Assembly: GCF_000060345.1 (NCBI RefSeq)
Contig: NC_008571.1
Location: forward strand, 1,116,001-1,180,000
Length of the DNA stretch: 64,000 nt
From: Christiangramia forsetii KT0803
Lineage (GTDB): Bacteria; Bacteroidota; Bacteroidia; Flavobacteriales; Flavobacteriaceae
Reading direction: 5' to 3'
Position numbers and translations under genes: made by a program
In this document: in pieces, positions 9,101 through 15,648 of the stretch
How the letters are laid out: the number at the start of each line of letters is the position of its first letter
Numbering within the stretch: position 1 is the first letter of the stretch
Notes under the pieces: generated by a model
What the model saw: the letters and a program-made list of their open reading frames with translations, nothing else
What the model was told of the DNA's origin: nothing
Databases searched by the model: none

Positions 9101-9842
9101 TTTCAGCTTTAATTGAGATTACAGAATCAAAGTCTTTTATCTGATAATATTCCGGAACATCTGGAGCTTTAGGAGCAAACTGTTCTACTCTTGGGCCTTT
9201 TACAAAAGCAACATTATCTTTGTATGCTGAAACAATATTATTAGGATTTTCTTCAGAAGTCTTTCTGATCATTTTGAAAAGAGAAGAAGATTTCTCTTCT
9301 CCATCAATTACAAAAGTCCCGTTAAATATTTTATGTCTACAATGTTCAGAATTCACCTGGGAAAATCCAAAAACTTCAGAATCTGTAAGTTTTCTACCTA
9401 ATCTATCTGACAGTTTTTCCAGGTAATCTACTTCCTCAGCATTTAAAGCTAAACCTTCCTGCTTATTAAACGATTCTATATCATCCACTTCAATAATTGG
9501 AGCGGGATTTACATGAATATCGAAAATATCCTGATCCAGATTTTCATATTTCTGGGAAATCATGGGATCAAAATCATGGAAATTTTTGTCAACTCTCAAA
9601 AATTCTTCAATTCTTATCAAGCCATGAATACCCATATTTTGAGTGATCTCCACAGCATTCGTACTCCAGGGAGTGATCATGGCGGCACGAGGACCAACAA
9701 AAAAATCTGCCAGCGCAGATTTATGTATTTGTTGAGTATTTCCGAAAAGCCAGTTTAGTTTTGAAATTTCCTGGGCTGAAAGTTCTGAGTGTGTTTCCAC
9801 AGCAAAAACCTTGGTAGTTTGGTTTCCGAAGAAAAGGATCAT
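6165..9842 (-). CDS. purL: Phosphoribosylformylglycinamidine synthase, large type
   Basis: Fourth step of purine synthesis: FGAR plus glutamine and ATP to FGAM. At 1225 residues this is the single-chain form joining a PurS-like N-terminal region, two synthetase halves and a C-terminal glutamine amidotransferase. Visible motifs include FSQVNSEHCRHKIFNG, KAETHNFPTTVEPFNGAATG, SIHDHGAGGH and, near the C-terminus, the amidotransferase nucleophile segment LGVCNGCQLFIELG with the later HGEGKFSF. Start is ATG at 9842, with a -7 box about 32 nt upstream. No other purine genes are adjacent; purB lies 38 kb away in this window. Confidence 0.97.
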   Translation of the reverse strand: MILFFGNQTTKVFAVETHSELSAQEISKLNWLFGNTQQIHKSALADFFVGPRAAMITPWSTNAVEITQNMGIHGLIRIEEFLRVDKNFHDFDPMISQKYENLDQDIFDIHVNPAPIIEVDDIESFNKQEGLALNAEEVDYLEKLSDRLGRKLTDSEVFGFSQVNSEHCRHKIFNGTFVIDGEEKSSSLFKMIRKTSEENPNNIVSAYKDNVAFVKGPRVEQFAPKAPDVPEYYQIKDFDSVISIKAETHNFPTTVEPFNGAATGSGGEIRDRLAGGKGSLPLAGTAVYMTSYSRLDKDRKWENGMKERDWLYQTPMDILIKASNGASDFGNKFGQPLISGSVLTFEHSEHDRALGYDKVIMLAGGIGYGKQDQAIKDIPNKGDKIVVLGGENYRIGMGGAAVSSADTGEFSSGIELNAIQRSNPEMQKRAANAVRGMVESDKNPIVSIHDHGAGGHLNCLSELVEEKGGKIDLDALPVGDPTLSAKEIIGNESQERMGLVIGEAEIAQLRRVADRERSPMYEVGNVTGDHRFTFKGEKSGQKPMDLELSDMFGSSPKTIMNDKTIKRNYEDVSYETSKIHQYLDQVLQLEAVACKDWLTNKVDRCVTGRVAKQQTAGPLQLPLNNCGVMALDYKGKEGVATSIGHSPVSALVDPVAGSKNSIAESLSNIVWAPLEKGLRSISLSANWMWPCNNEGEDARLYEAVEAVSKFAISLGINVPTGKDSLSMKQKYKDSQVISPGTVIISAAGHCNDITKVVEPVLKKNGGDIYYINLSQDDFKLGGSSFAQILNKVGSEVPTIKNDKKFAETFNAIQELIKTDLILAGHDVASGGLITSLLEMCFADVNLGADLNLSALKENDIIKLLFNENCGIVFQAKDNSIEEILKEKNIEFFNIGKVTEGNDLKIKNIGTDLSFNISELRDTWYKTSFLLDEKQSGIDKATERYHNYKEQPLEFKFPEHFTGKLPVNSNANEKSQPKIKAAIIREKGSNSEREMARAMYLAGFDVKDVHMTDLISGRETLEDIQFIAAVGGFSNSDVLGSAKGWAGAFLYNEKAKNALDSFFARKDTLSLGVCNGCQLFIELGLINSEHEQKPKMLHNESHKFECNFTSVEIQENNSVMLSSLAGSKLGIWAAHGEGKFSFPYEEEKYNIVGKYGYEGYPANPNGSHFNTAILTDDTGRHLVMMPHLERSTFQWNWANYPNGRKDEVSPWLEGFVNARKWLEKKQ

Positions 9843-9873
9843 TTATGTTGTGTTTGTGTTGTTTTTAAAGCCA

Positions 9874-9881
9874 CAAATTTA
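9874..9881 (-). promoter_or_regulatory. purL promoter -7 box
   Basis: TAAATTTG on the minus strand matches TAnnTTTG exactly, 32 nt before the purL ATG. No TTTG is present 19 nt upstream, so the -33 element is weak or absent. Confidence 0.55.
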
Positions 9882-10006
9882 TGATTTTTTATCGGGTAGA
9901 TTAAATAATTTAAGAAAGTTAAATTCTAAATTTTTGCAAGATTCCGTATCTTCATAAGAATAATTAAAATATTGATGTATATATGTTTTCTGTCGTAAAA
10001 GTAGTT

Positions 10007-10088
10007 TCGTCATCCTGAATTTATTTCAGGGTTTTTATACGGCATTGATTTACATTGAAATGAGATTCTGAAATAAGATCAGAATGAC
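10007..10088. repeat. Intergenic inverted-repeat element, copy 1
   Basis: Arms 10007-10028 and 10067-10088 are inverted repeats matching at 19 of 22 positions, starting CGTCATCCTGAA on one side and ending CAGAATGACG on the other, with a 38-nt centre. A related, more degraded copy lies at 10728-10806. The arm sequence resembles the TCATCCTGAA...TTTCAGG elements scattered between genes in many flavobacterial genomes. Confidence 0.8.
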
Positions 10089-10134
10089 GTCATTTATTAA
10101 TTTAGGAATTTTACGGATATATAAAAATCATTAA

Positions 10135-10701
10135 ATGCATATCAAATTCAATAGTCTCATTCTAATAGGTTTTTTCACTTTTTTTGGAATGAATTCCTGT
10201 AACCTGGAAGGAAATGAAAATAATGAAGGAGAGGTAGTACGTATGCGTGTAAATCATTTTAAGCAAACTGCCTTTGGAGTTGCTCCTCAATTAGTATTAT
10301 TAGTTCAGGAAGCTGAAGAAATAGGAGGGGAGGAGTGGAATTATTTTTATGATGGAATTAAAGATTTCGAGTATGAATATGGCTATGTGTATGATATTTC
10401 AGTGAAAAAAGAACCGGTAGAAAACCCACCGCAGGACGCTTCCTCAATAAAGTATATTTTATTGGATGTAATTTCTAAAGAAAAGATTGATAATACCGAA
10501 ACCTTTGAGATCAAATTAAAGTGGGGAGGTAATAGCTTTGTAAGCAGTACGGGCGATCAATACACACTTATGGATGAATTACTTATAGATTGCAATGAAT
10601 TATGCGAAAATCTTGCGCAGGGACTGGAGAATGAAGATGAATTAACCGGTACATTTTCTCATGTTTCTAATGGAGAAATAAGACTTATAACGCTCCAGTA
10701 A
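10135..10701 (+). CDS. Hypothetical lipoprotein
   Basis: A 188-residue protein with a lipoprotein signal peptide: hydrophobic residues 7-18, then a lipobox GMNSC. No family is recognised. The mature part starts CNLEGNENNEGE and contains several short acidic stretches plus an LKWGGNSFVSSTG segment; two cysteines (NELCEN and DCNE) occur near the C-terminus. It stands alone, flanked on both sides by copies of the same intergenic repeat, which may have been involved in its gain or movement. The Glu/Asn-rich tail after the lipid cysteine is not the DDD type seen in three other lipoproteins here. Confidence 0.7.
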   Translation: MHIKFNSLILIGFFTFFGMNSCNLEGNENNEGEVVRMRVNHFKQTAFGVAPQLVLLVQEAEEIGGEEWNYFYDGIKDFEYEYGYVYDISVKKEPVENPPQDASSIKYILLDVISKEKIDNTETFEIKLKWGGNSFVSSTGDQYTLMDELLIDCNELCENLAQGLENEDELTGTFSHVSNGEIRLITLQ

Positions 10702-10727
10702 AAATAAGGGTTTTGAAAAATTCGCAA

Positions 10728-10806
10728 ATTCATCCTGAACTTTTTTCAGGAACTTATATTTTTATACCGCAATAATTTTAAAGTTGAAACAATTTCAGCT
10801 TGACAG
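10728..10806. repeat. Intergenic inverted-repeat element, copy 2 (degraded)
   Basis: This copy shares TCATCCTGAA, TTTCAGG, TTTTATAC, a GCAATAATTT-like core and a closing TTTCAGCTTGAC with copy 1 at 10007-10088. The arms have drifted, so the hairpin is weaker. It lies between the ends of the convergent genes 10135-10701 and 10832-12043. Confidence 0.65.
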
Positions 10807-10831
10807 ATATAGCCTTTTTTGACATAGACAA

Positions 10832-12043
10832 TTAGTCTTTCTGCAATAAAGCCATATAAAATCCGTCATAACCGCTTTCACTGGACAAGAGCTTTTTCTC
10901 TCTTAATAATTTAAAATCTTTTCCACTTTCTGTTTTTAAGAACTTCTGAACTTGTTTTTCATTTTCTGAAGGTAAAATAGAACAGGTCGCATACACCATT
11001 TTTCCACCTTCTTTCAATATTCTGGAATATTTTTCCAGTATTTCAAGCTGTGTATTTTTGATTTTTTCCAGAAAATCCGGTTGAAGTTTCCATTTCGCAT
11101 CGGGATTACGGCTTAGAACACCCAATCCGCTACATGGAGCATCAATAAGAACTCTATCTGCCGAATTATAAAGCTTCTTGATCACTTTAGTAGAATCTAT
11201 ACTCCTGGTTTCTACATTATGAGCTCCGGCACGCTTGGCTCTACGTTTAAGTTCTTTCAATTTATTTCCATAAATATCCAGAGCAATGATCTGTCCCTTG
11301 TTTTCCATTAAAGCAGCAAGGTGAAGAGTTTTTCCGCCGGCACCTGCACAGGTATCTACTACACGCATTCCCGGTTTTACATCCAGCAATTCGGCGACTC
11401 TTTGAGAATTTGCATCCTGAACTTCAAAAAGGCCATCCTGAAAAGCTTTTGTTTTAAACACATTAGCTCTCTCTTTTAGTTCCAGTGCTTCGGGATAATT
11501 ACGAACGCCAGAAGTTTCAATACCTTCTTCGCTAAGTTTTGCAGCTAATTCTTTAGGATTGGTCTTTAAATTATTGGTTCTTAAAATAACAGGAGCCTGT
11601 TCATTTAGCGCATGGATTTCTTTGGTCCAAACTTTTTCGCCTAACTCTTTCTCTCCAAGTTCATCCATCCAATCTGGTACAGATTCTCTAAATTTTCTTA
11701 TCCTGCTTAATTCATCAAATCTACCTTTGATACGTCTTTCTGGTGTTTTCTCAAATTGAGGCCAGTCAGGAATAGTTACGCCTCTAAGCACGCACCAAAC
11801 GGCGAGCATTCTAAAGATATCTTCTCTTTTAAAAGGCTCTTTTACTTCAGCTATTTCAGCATAAAGTCTTTTCCATCTCACAATATCATAAGTGGTTTCT
11901 GCAATAAAACTACGATCTCTAGATCCCCATCGTTTATCTCTTTTCAGAGTCTTTGCTATAACCTTATCGGCATAATTTCCTTCATTAAAAATTTCAGCTA
12001 AAGCATCAACGGTAGCAAAAACAAGATTCCTGTGTAGGCGCAT
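10832..12043 (-). CDS. RsmB/NOP-family RNA (cytosine-5)-methyltransferase
   Basis: An S-adenosylmethionine-dependent methyltransferase that makes m5C in rRNA or tRNA, 403 residues. The SAM-binding loop DTCAGAGGKTLHLA is at about 230-243. The two cysteines of the m5C mechanism are in DAPCSGLGV (Cys304) and YATCSILPSENE (Cys354). The N-terminal 150 residues resemble the NusB-like/accessory region of RsmB proteins but diverge strongly, so the exact target (16S C967 or another site) is uncertain. It faces the solitary lipoprotein gene and diverges from the beta-propeller lipoprotein gene at 12116. Confidence 0.88.
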   Translation of the reverse strand: MRLHRNLVFATVDALAEIFNEGNYADKVIAKTLKRDKRWGSRDRSFIAETTYDIVRWKRLYAEIAEVKEPFKREDIFRMLAVWCVLRGVTIPDWPQFEKTPERRIKGRFDELSRIRKFRESVPDWMDELGEKELGEKVWTKEIHALNEQAPVILRTNNLKTNPKELAAKLSEEGIETSGVRNYPEALELKERANVFKTKAFQDGLFEVQDANSQRVAELLDVKPGMRVVDTCAGAGGKTLHLAALMENKGQIIALDIYGNKLKELKRRAKRAGAHNVETRSIDSTKVIKKLYNSADRVLIDAPCSGLGVLSRNPDAKWKLQPDFLEKIKNTQLEILEKYSRILKEGGKMVYATCSILPSENEKQVQKFLKTESGKDFKLLREKKLLSSESGYDGFYMALLQKD

Positions 12044-12092
12044 AAATATTCTTTAAAGCCGCAAAGTTACGTTTTTTTGATTCGGATTAATT

Positions 12093-12100
12093 TATATTTG
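12093..12100 (+). promoter_or_regulatory. Promoter -7 box for 12116-13183
   Basis: TATATTTG matches TAnnTTTG exactly and lies 15 nt before the ATG at 12116. It falls downstream of an alternative upstream start in the same frame and so supports the shorter protein. Confidence 0.55.
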
Positions 12101-12115
12101 AATCAAATTCCTGAT

Positions 12116-13183
12116 ATGAAAAAATTAAGTTTTTTATTGATTTTATTGGCCTTTGCCTGTAAAGAATCTTCAAAAGAGAATTCTCCGGAAAACCTTGAAA
12201 ATAACAAACCTGAATATTTTGAATCTGTTGAAGCAGAAGTGATACTTGAGGATGATTCTTTAAGTGTGAGGGCCATTGAGATCATAGGAAAAAATCTTGC
12301 TTTTGCTGGTAACAATGGAACATATGGTTTATATGATTCAGCCAATAACACGTGGAAAACCAATATTCAAAAATTTGATACTCTAGTTCCAGAGTATAGA
12401 GCGATTGCTAGCACCTCAAATGATTTTTTTATGTTGAGTGTTGGAAGTCCCGCACTTTTATATAAAACTGGAAATTCTGGTAAAATGGAGTTGGTTTATA
12501 AGGAAACACATGATAAGGCCTTTTATGATGCGATGACCTTTTGGAATGATAATGAGGGGATTGCGATGGGAGATCCCACTGATGGATGTATTTCAATAAT
12601 TATTACCAGAGATGGTGGTAAAAGCTGGAGCAAAGTAGACTGTGAAAATTTACCTGAAGCTGCAGAGGGAGAGGCCGCATTCGCTGCAAGTAATTCTAAT
12701 ATTGCCATTCAGGGAAATAATACCTGGATCTTAACCGGAGGGACAAAATCAAGAATTCTTTTTTCTCCAGATAAAGGAGCTTCCTGGCAATTATTTGAGA
12801 CGCCTCTATTGCAGGGAGAGCCAACTACGGGAGGTTATAGCCTGGATTTTTATGATGATAAAAACGGAATTATAATTGGAGGGGATTATACCAATGCAGA
12901 AGGGAATAGAGGTAATAAAGCAGTGACTGCTGATGGAGGAAAAACCTGGGAATTAATTGCTGAAGGAAAAGATCCCGGTTATAAGAGTAGTATTAGGTTC
13001 GTGCCAGATTCTAATGGGAAGCAAATTCTGGCAACTGGTTTCTCTGGAATTCATTATAGCAAAGACAGTGGTAAAAGCTGGAAGAAACTATCAGAGCAAG
13101 GCTTCTATACATTAAGGTTTGTAAACGATACTTTGGCGTATGCTGCTGGTAAAGGAAGAATAGCAAAATTAATATTTCGTTAG
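12116..13183 (+). CDS. Ycf48/BNR-type beta-propeller lipoprotein
   Basis: A 355-residue lipoprotein with signal peptide MKKLSFLLILLAFAC and lipid cysteine at residue 15. The rest shows repeated TRDGGKSWSK, SPDKGASWQLF, TADGGKTWEL and SKDSGKSWKKL motifs, the Asp-box/BNR signature of sialidase- and Ycf48-like beta-propellers. Such proteins in Bacteroidota are often labelled oxidoreductase without evidence; no catalytic residues are visible. I start at ATG 12116 because it gives the signal peptide directly and follows the -7 box at 12093-12100. It diverges from the RNA methyltransferase gene by about 70 nt. Confidence 0.82.
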   Translation: MKKLSFLLILLAFACKESSKENSPENLENNKPEYFESVEAEVILEDDSLSVRAIEIIGKNLAFAGNNGTYGLYDSANNTWKTNIQKFDTLVPEYRAIASTSNDFFMLSVGSPALLYKTGNSGKMELVYKETHDKAFYDAMTFWNDNEGIAMGDPTDGCISIIITRDGGKSWSKVDCENLPEAAEGEAAFAASNSNIAIQGNNTWILTGGTKSRILFSPDKGASWQLFETPLLQGEPTTGGYSLDFYDDKNGIIIGGDYTNAEGNRGNKAVTADGGKTWELIAEGKDPGYKSSIRFVPDSNGKQILATGFSGIHYSKDSGKSWKKLSEQGFYTLRFVNDTLAYAAGKGRIAKLIFR

Positions 13184-13191
13184 AAAGAAAT

Positions 13192-13220
13192 AATCCGACA
13201 GATTAGAAACCTGCCGGATT
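13192..13220. terminator. Shared terminator between convergent units
   Basis: A 10-bp near-perfect stem AATCCGACAG/CTGCCGGATT with a 9-nt loop lies between the plus-strand propeller gene and the minus-strand sigma operon. The one mismatch becomes a G-U pair in the minus-strand RNA, which is also followed by a T-rich stretch. Confidence 0.65.
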
Positions 13221-13262
13221 ATAACTACTAACTAACCAAAAAACTAAATATGAATAGTTCTG

Positions 13263-13718
13263 CTATTCACTGCCATTATTCTCTTTTCGCCCTTGTTTTG
13301 AACGATATTCTTTAATAAGCTTTTTATGAAATTCATCTTCCAGCTTATGTAATTTAATGATATCTTTTGCTGAAATGATCTGTTTAAGATCCTTGAACAA
13401 TTGCTTCTTAATCTTATATTCTTCATTTTCTACAGATAGAAACTCATCAAGAAGATCATTAGCCTTATTCTCATCTATACACTCTACATTTTCAAGCTCT
13501 ATATGTTCTCTTTTGTGCAGCTCTCTCTTCTTTGACTCATATTCATTATAAATTGGCCAGAATTTTTCAGCAAGCTTATCGTTTAGATTTAATTCCTGCG
13601 TAAGAAAAGCAACTTTAAGCGCTTTTATTTTTTCCCTTTGAGCATCTTTGTCATTTTCCTGCCCAATCATTTGAGAGGTGGAAAAAAGAACACATAATAT
13701 TAAAATAAATTTCTTCAT
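13263..13718 (-). CDS. Spy/CpxP-like periplasmic protein of ECF operon
   Basis: A 151-residue exported helical protein. The signal peptide is MKKFILILCVLFSTSQMIGQ; the mature part is highly charged and helical, with LNDKLAEKFWPIYNEYESKKREL resembling the repeated helices of Spy/CpxP-like proteins that Bacteroidota genomes encode next to ECF sigma factors. It lies 3 nt after the putative anti-sigma gene and is the third gene of the operon. A role in sensing envelope or protein-folding state and feeding back on the sigma factor is an inference from operon position. Confidence 0.65.
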   Translation of the reverse strand: MKKFILILCVLFSTSQMIGQENDKDAQREKIKALKVAFLTQELNLNDKLAEKFWPIYNEYESKKRELHKREHIELENVECIDENKANDLLDEFLSVENEEYKIKKQLFKDLKQIISAKDIIKLHKLEDEFHKKLIKEYRSKQGRKENNGSE

Positions 13719-13721
13719 AGT

Positions 13722-14255
13722 TTATTCCAAAATATAGGCTGGATCTTCAATGTTTTTATCAATATAGTCAAAAACAGCATCAGAATTTACCGTGTTGAAA
13801 TCTGAATCATCAATAAGCTTACCATTTTCAAAAACGTAATCTGAATATTCAGCAGAGCTCAGTTCAAAATATCCCATATCATAACCTTCATCGATATAAT
13901 TTTCCATTGCTGAAATTTCAATATCATCCCAACCTAATGGCTGATTAGTTCCAGTTTTGAAAAAGTTACCTAGCATTAGAACGAAAATGGCGGCTACTGC
14001 TGCAGCATAGAAGAAATATTCTTTTTTAAATAATCTTCTTACACGAGTATTCTCATCGTATGTTTTAGCAATAATCTTATCTTCCAAAGAACTGAAATAA
14101 CCATCAGGAACAGAGAACTCTTTTCCTTTTGGTGGAATCTCAATAGATTTCTGATCTTCCAATCTAAGCATCATCTTTTCCTCAAGATTCCCAAAATAGT
14201 CTTTAGGGATCTTAAAGCCAGAATTCTGCGGATATTTGGATTGATTGGTTTTCAT
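13722..14255 (-). CDS. Membrane protein, putative anti-sigma factor
   Basis: A 177-residue protein with one transmembrane segment (about residues 87-102, FFYAAAVAAIFVLMLG). The N-terminal cytoplasmic part contains two similar stretches, FKIPKDYFGNLEEKMMLRL and FSVPDGYFSSLEDKIIAK, an internal repeat. The acidic C-terminal part would be outside. Located 31 nt after the sigma gene, it matches the size and layout of single-pass regulators paired with ECF sigma factors. I see no zinc-binding anti-sigma motif, so the role is inferred from context. Confidence 0.6.
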   Translation of the reverse strand: MKTNQSKYPQNSGFKIPKDYFGNLEEKMMLRLEDQKSIEIPPKGKEFSVPDGYFSSLEDKIIAKTYDENTRVRRLFKKEYFFYAAAVAAIFVLMLGNFFKTGTNQPLGWDDIEISAMENYIDEGYDMGYFELSSAEYSDYVFENGKLIDDSDFNTVNSDAVFDYIDKNIEDPAYILE

Positions 14256-14286
14256 CAGTTATATGACTCGGGTTTTTCTTAATGGT

Positions 14287-14832
14287 TTAATTGGACTTTA
14301 AAAATTCTTCAATTTTTTTTGCCGCGATATGGTAAGATGCCTTTAACGCACCCTCACTGGTATCCAGCAATTCCGACATTTCCCTGTATTTCAAATCCTC
14401 GAAATATTTCATATTAAATACCTGTTGTTGTTTATTAGGCAGGGTAGCGATCGCTTTTTGTAATTTTAGCTGAATTTCACCTCCTTCAAAATATACATCA
14501 CTTTCCAGGTTATCTATAATTTGATTCTGTAACTCTTCTGAAGTGATCTGCATTCTTCGTGCCTTTTTATTCAAGAAGGTGATAGATTCATTGGTAGCGA
14601 TACGATACATCCAGCTATAAAGTTTACTATCCCCCTTAAACTGACCAATATTTCGATAAATTTTTAGAAAAGTATTTTGTAGGATGTCATCGGTATCATC
14701 GTGATTCTTAACGATGTTTCTAATATGCCAGTAGAGTCTTTCCTTGTAAGTAGATATAAGTTCCCTGAAAGCCTCTTGAGAAGAAGAGCTATCCTGCAAT
14801 CGGGTTACTAATTGATCTTCGGAATTTTGCAA
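14287..14832 (-). CDS. ECF-type RNA polymerase sigma factor
   Basis: A 181-residue sigma-70 family protein with region 2 (HDDTDDILQNTFLKIYRNI, then SWMYRIATNESITFL) and region 4 (LPNKQQQVFNMKYFEDLKYREMSEL, GALKASYHIAAKKIEEFL). It presumably directs transcription of an envelope-related regulon. The start used is TTG at 14832; no in-frame ATG precedes region 2, and TTG starts also occur for btuF and the symporter in this window. It leads a three-gene unit with a membrane regulator and a Spy-like protein. A loose AAC-N15-CGTC pattern lies about 130 nt upstream but is weak. Confidence 0.9.
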   Translation of the reverse strand: MQNSEDQLVTRLQDSSSSQEAFRELISTYKERLYWHIRNIVKNHDDTDDILQNTFLKIYRNIGQFKGDSKLYSWMYRIATNESITFLNKKARRMQITSEELQNQIIDNLESDVYFEGGEIQLKLQKAIATLPNKQQQVFNMKYFEDLKYREMSELLDTSEGALKASYHIAAKKIEEFLKSN

Positions 14833-15184
14833 AACTGTACAATTTATGCCGCGTAAAGATATTGAAAGCTTAAAGCATTTAAAATTAAAATTTAGCTTTA
14901 ATTTTGTAGGAAAATAAAGTCAAATATCAATCATCAGATCGACTAAAGGTAAAAAATATTGACAAAAGACGTTAATTTTTTGTTTTGTTGAATAGTTTGA
15001 TATATATTTATCCCAACAATAGGATTTAATCCTTTTTTTGCCCCTTAACAATTGAATTAGATCGCATTATTTTCATTTGCCCCAAAGTGGAAATAATTTT
15101 GATAAAAATGGATGATATTTTTTATATCATCCATTTTTTATTTTGTATTTTTTTTGAAGTTTATTGAATTCTAAATATACTTCT
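14833..15184. other. Gap with three hairpins; possible small RNA or leader
   Basis: This 352-nt gap between divergent genes has no coding sequence that I can support. On the plus strand a TAATTTTG box (14899-14906) is followed by three hairpins: 15021-15033 with a T run, 15066-15097, and a perfect 15-bp stem at 15104-15138 followed by Ts. This could be a small RNA ending in a terminator, or a long leader for the small gene at 15185. Confidence 0.4.
15104..15138 (+). terminator. Long perfect hairpin, terminator-like
   Basis: Arms AAAAATGGATGATAT and ATATCATCCATTTTT are exact reverse complements around a 5-nt T loop. The A/T flanks make it look like a bidirectional intrinsic terminator, yet no gene ends here: both neighbouring genes point away from it. 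Confidence 0.6.
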
Positions 15185-15541
15185 ATGAAATATTTTAAAA
15201 TACTTCCTCTATTTATTATAGCTTTCTTTTTTTGCAACTCAATGAAAGCCCAGGATGCAGATACTTTAAAAGTAGGGGACATACTCACAATTGAAACTCC
15301 TAAGAATTACCAGTACAGTCATTTAAACCTTCCAAAGGCAAATTTTATTATTAAAAGTGGAGAAATAGTTAATTATAAAAAACTACCTGGCACTCGTGTG
15401 GAGATCACCAAAATAAAAACAAAGAATAGTAAAACTATTGTCCTGTTAAAAAGAAAAGACGGTAAAAAATTCTTTGGTAGTTTTCCGTCAATACGTGCAA
15501 GCTACAAGAAGGCTTTAGCCTCTGGTGAATTGTCCAGATAA
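15185..15541 (+). CDS. Small exported hypothetical protein
   Basis: A 118-residue protein with a signal peptide, MKYFKILPLFIIAFFFCNSMKAQ, then a basic mature domain (LKVGDILTIETPKNYQYSHL; many Lys). No family recognised. I use ATG at 15185; the open frame extends seven codons upstream to a TTG that lacks any support. The mature part, with alternating short strands such as TRVEITKIKTKNSKTIVLLKRK, suggests a small beta-rich fold. It stands alone and is preceded by the hairpin-rich gap. Confidence 0.65.
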   Translation: MKYFKILPLFIIAFFFCNSMKAQDADTLKVGDILTIETPKNYQYSHLNLPKANFIIKSGEIVNYKKLPGTRVEITKIKTKNSKTIVLLKRKDGKKFFGSFPSIRASYKKALASGELSR

Positions 15542-15648
15542 TATAAAAAAGTTTTTTTAAATTAAGGGAGGGAAGCCATATTCAGGGCCTCTATAATTTG
15601 ATTATTTTCTAAAATAATTAGGTTAGAGTAGTGAAATTCCAATTCTTA

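Noticed and set aside
14960-15000. ECF-type promoter for the sigma gene at 14832
   Set aside because: Only a loose AAC-N15-CGTC match about 130 nt upstream in a very A-rich stretch; too weak to list.
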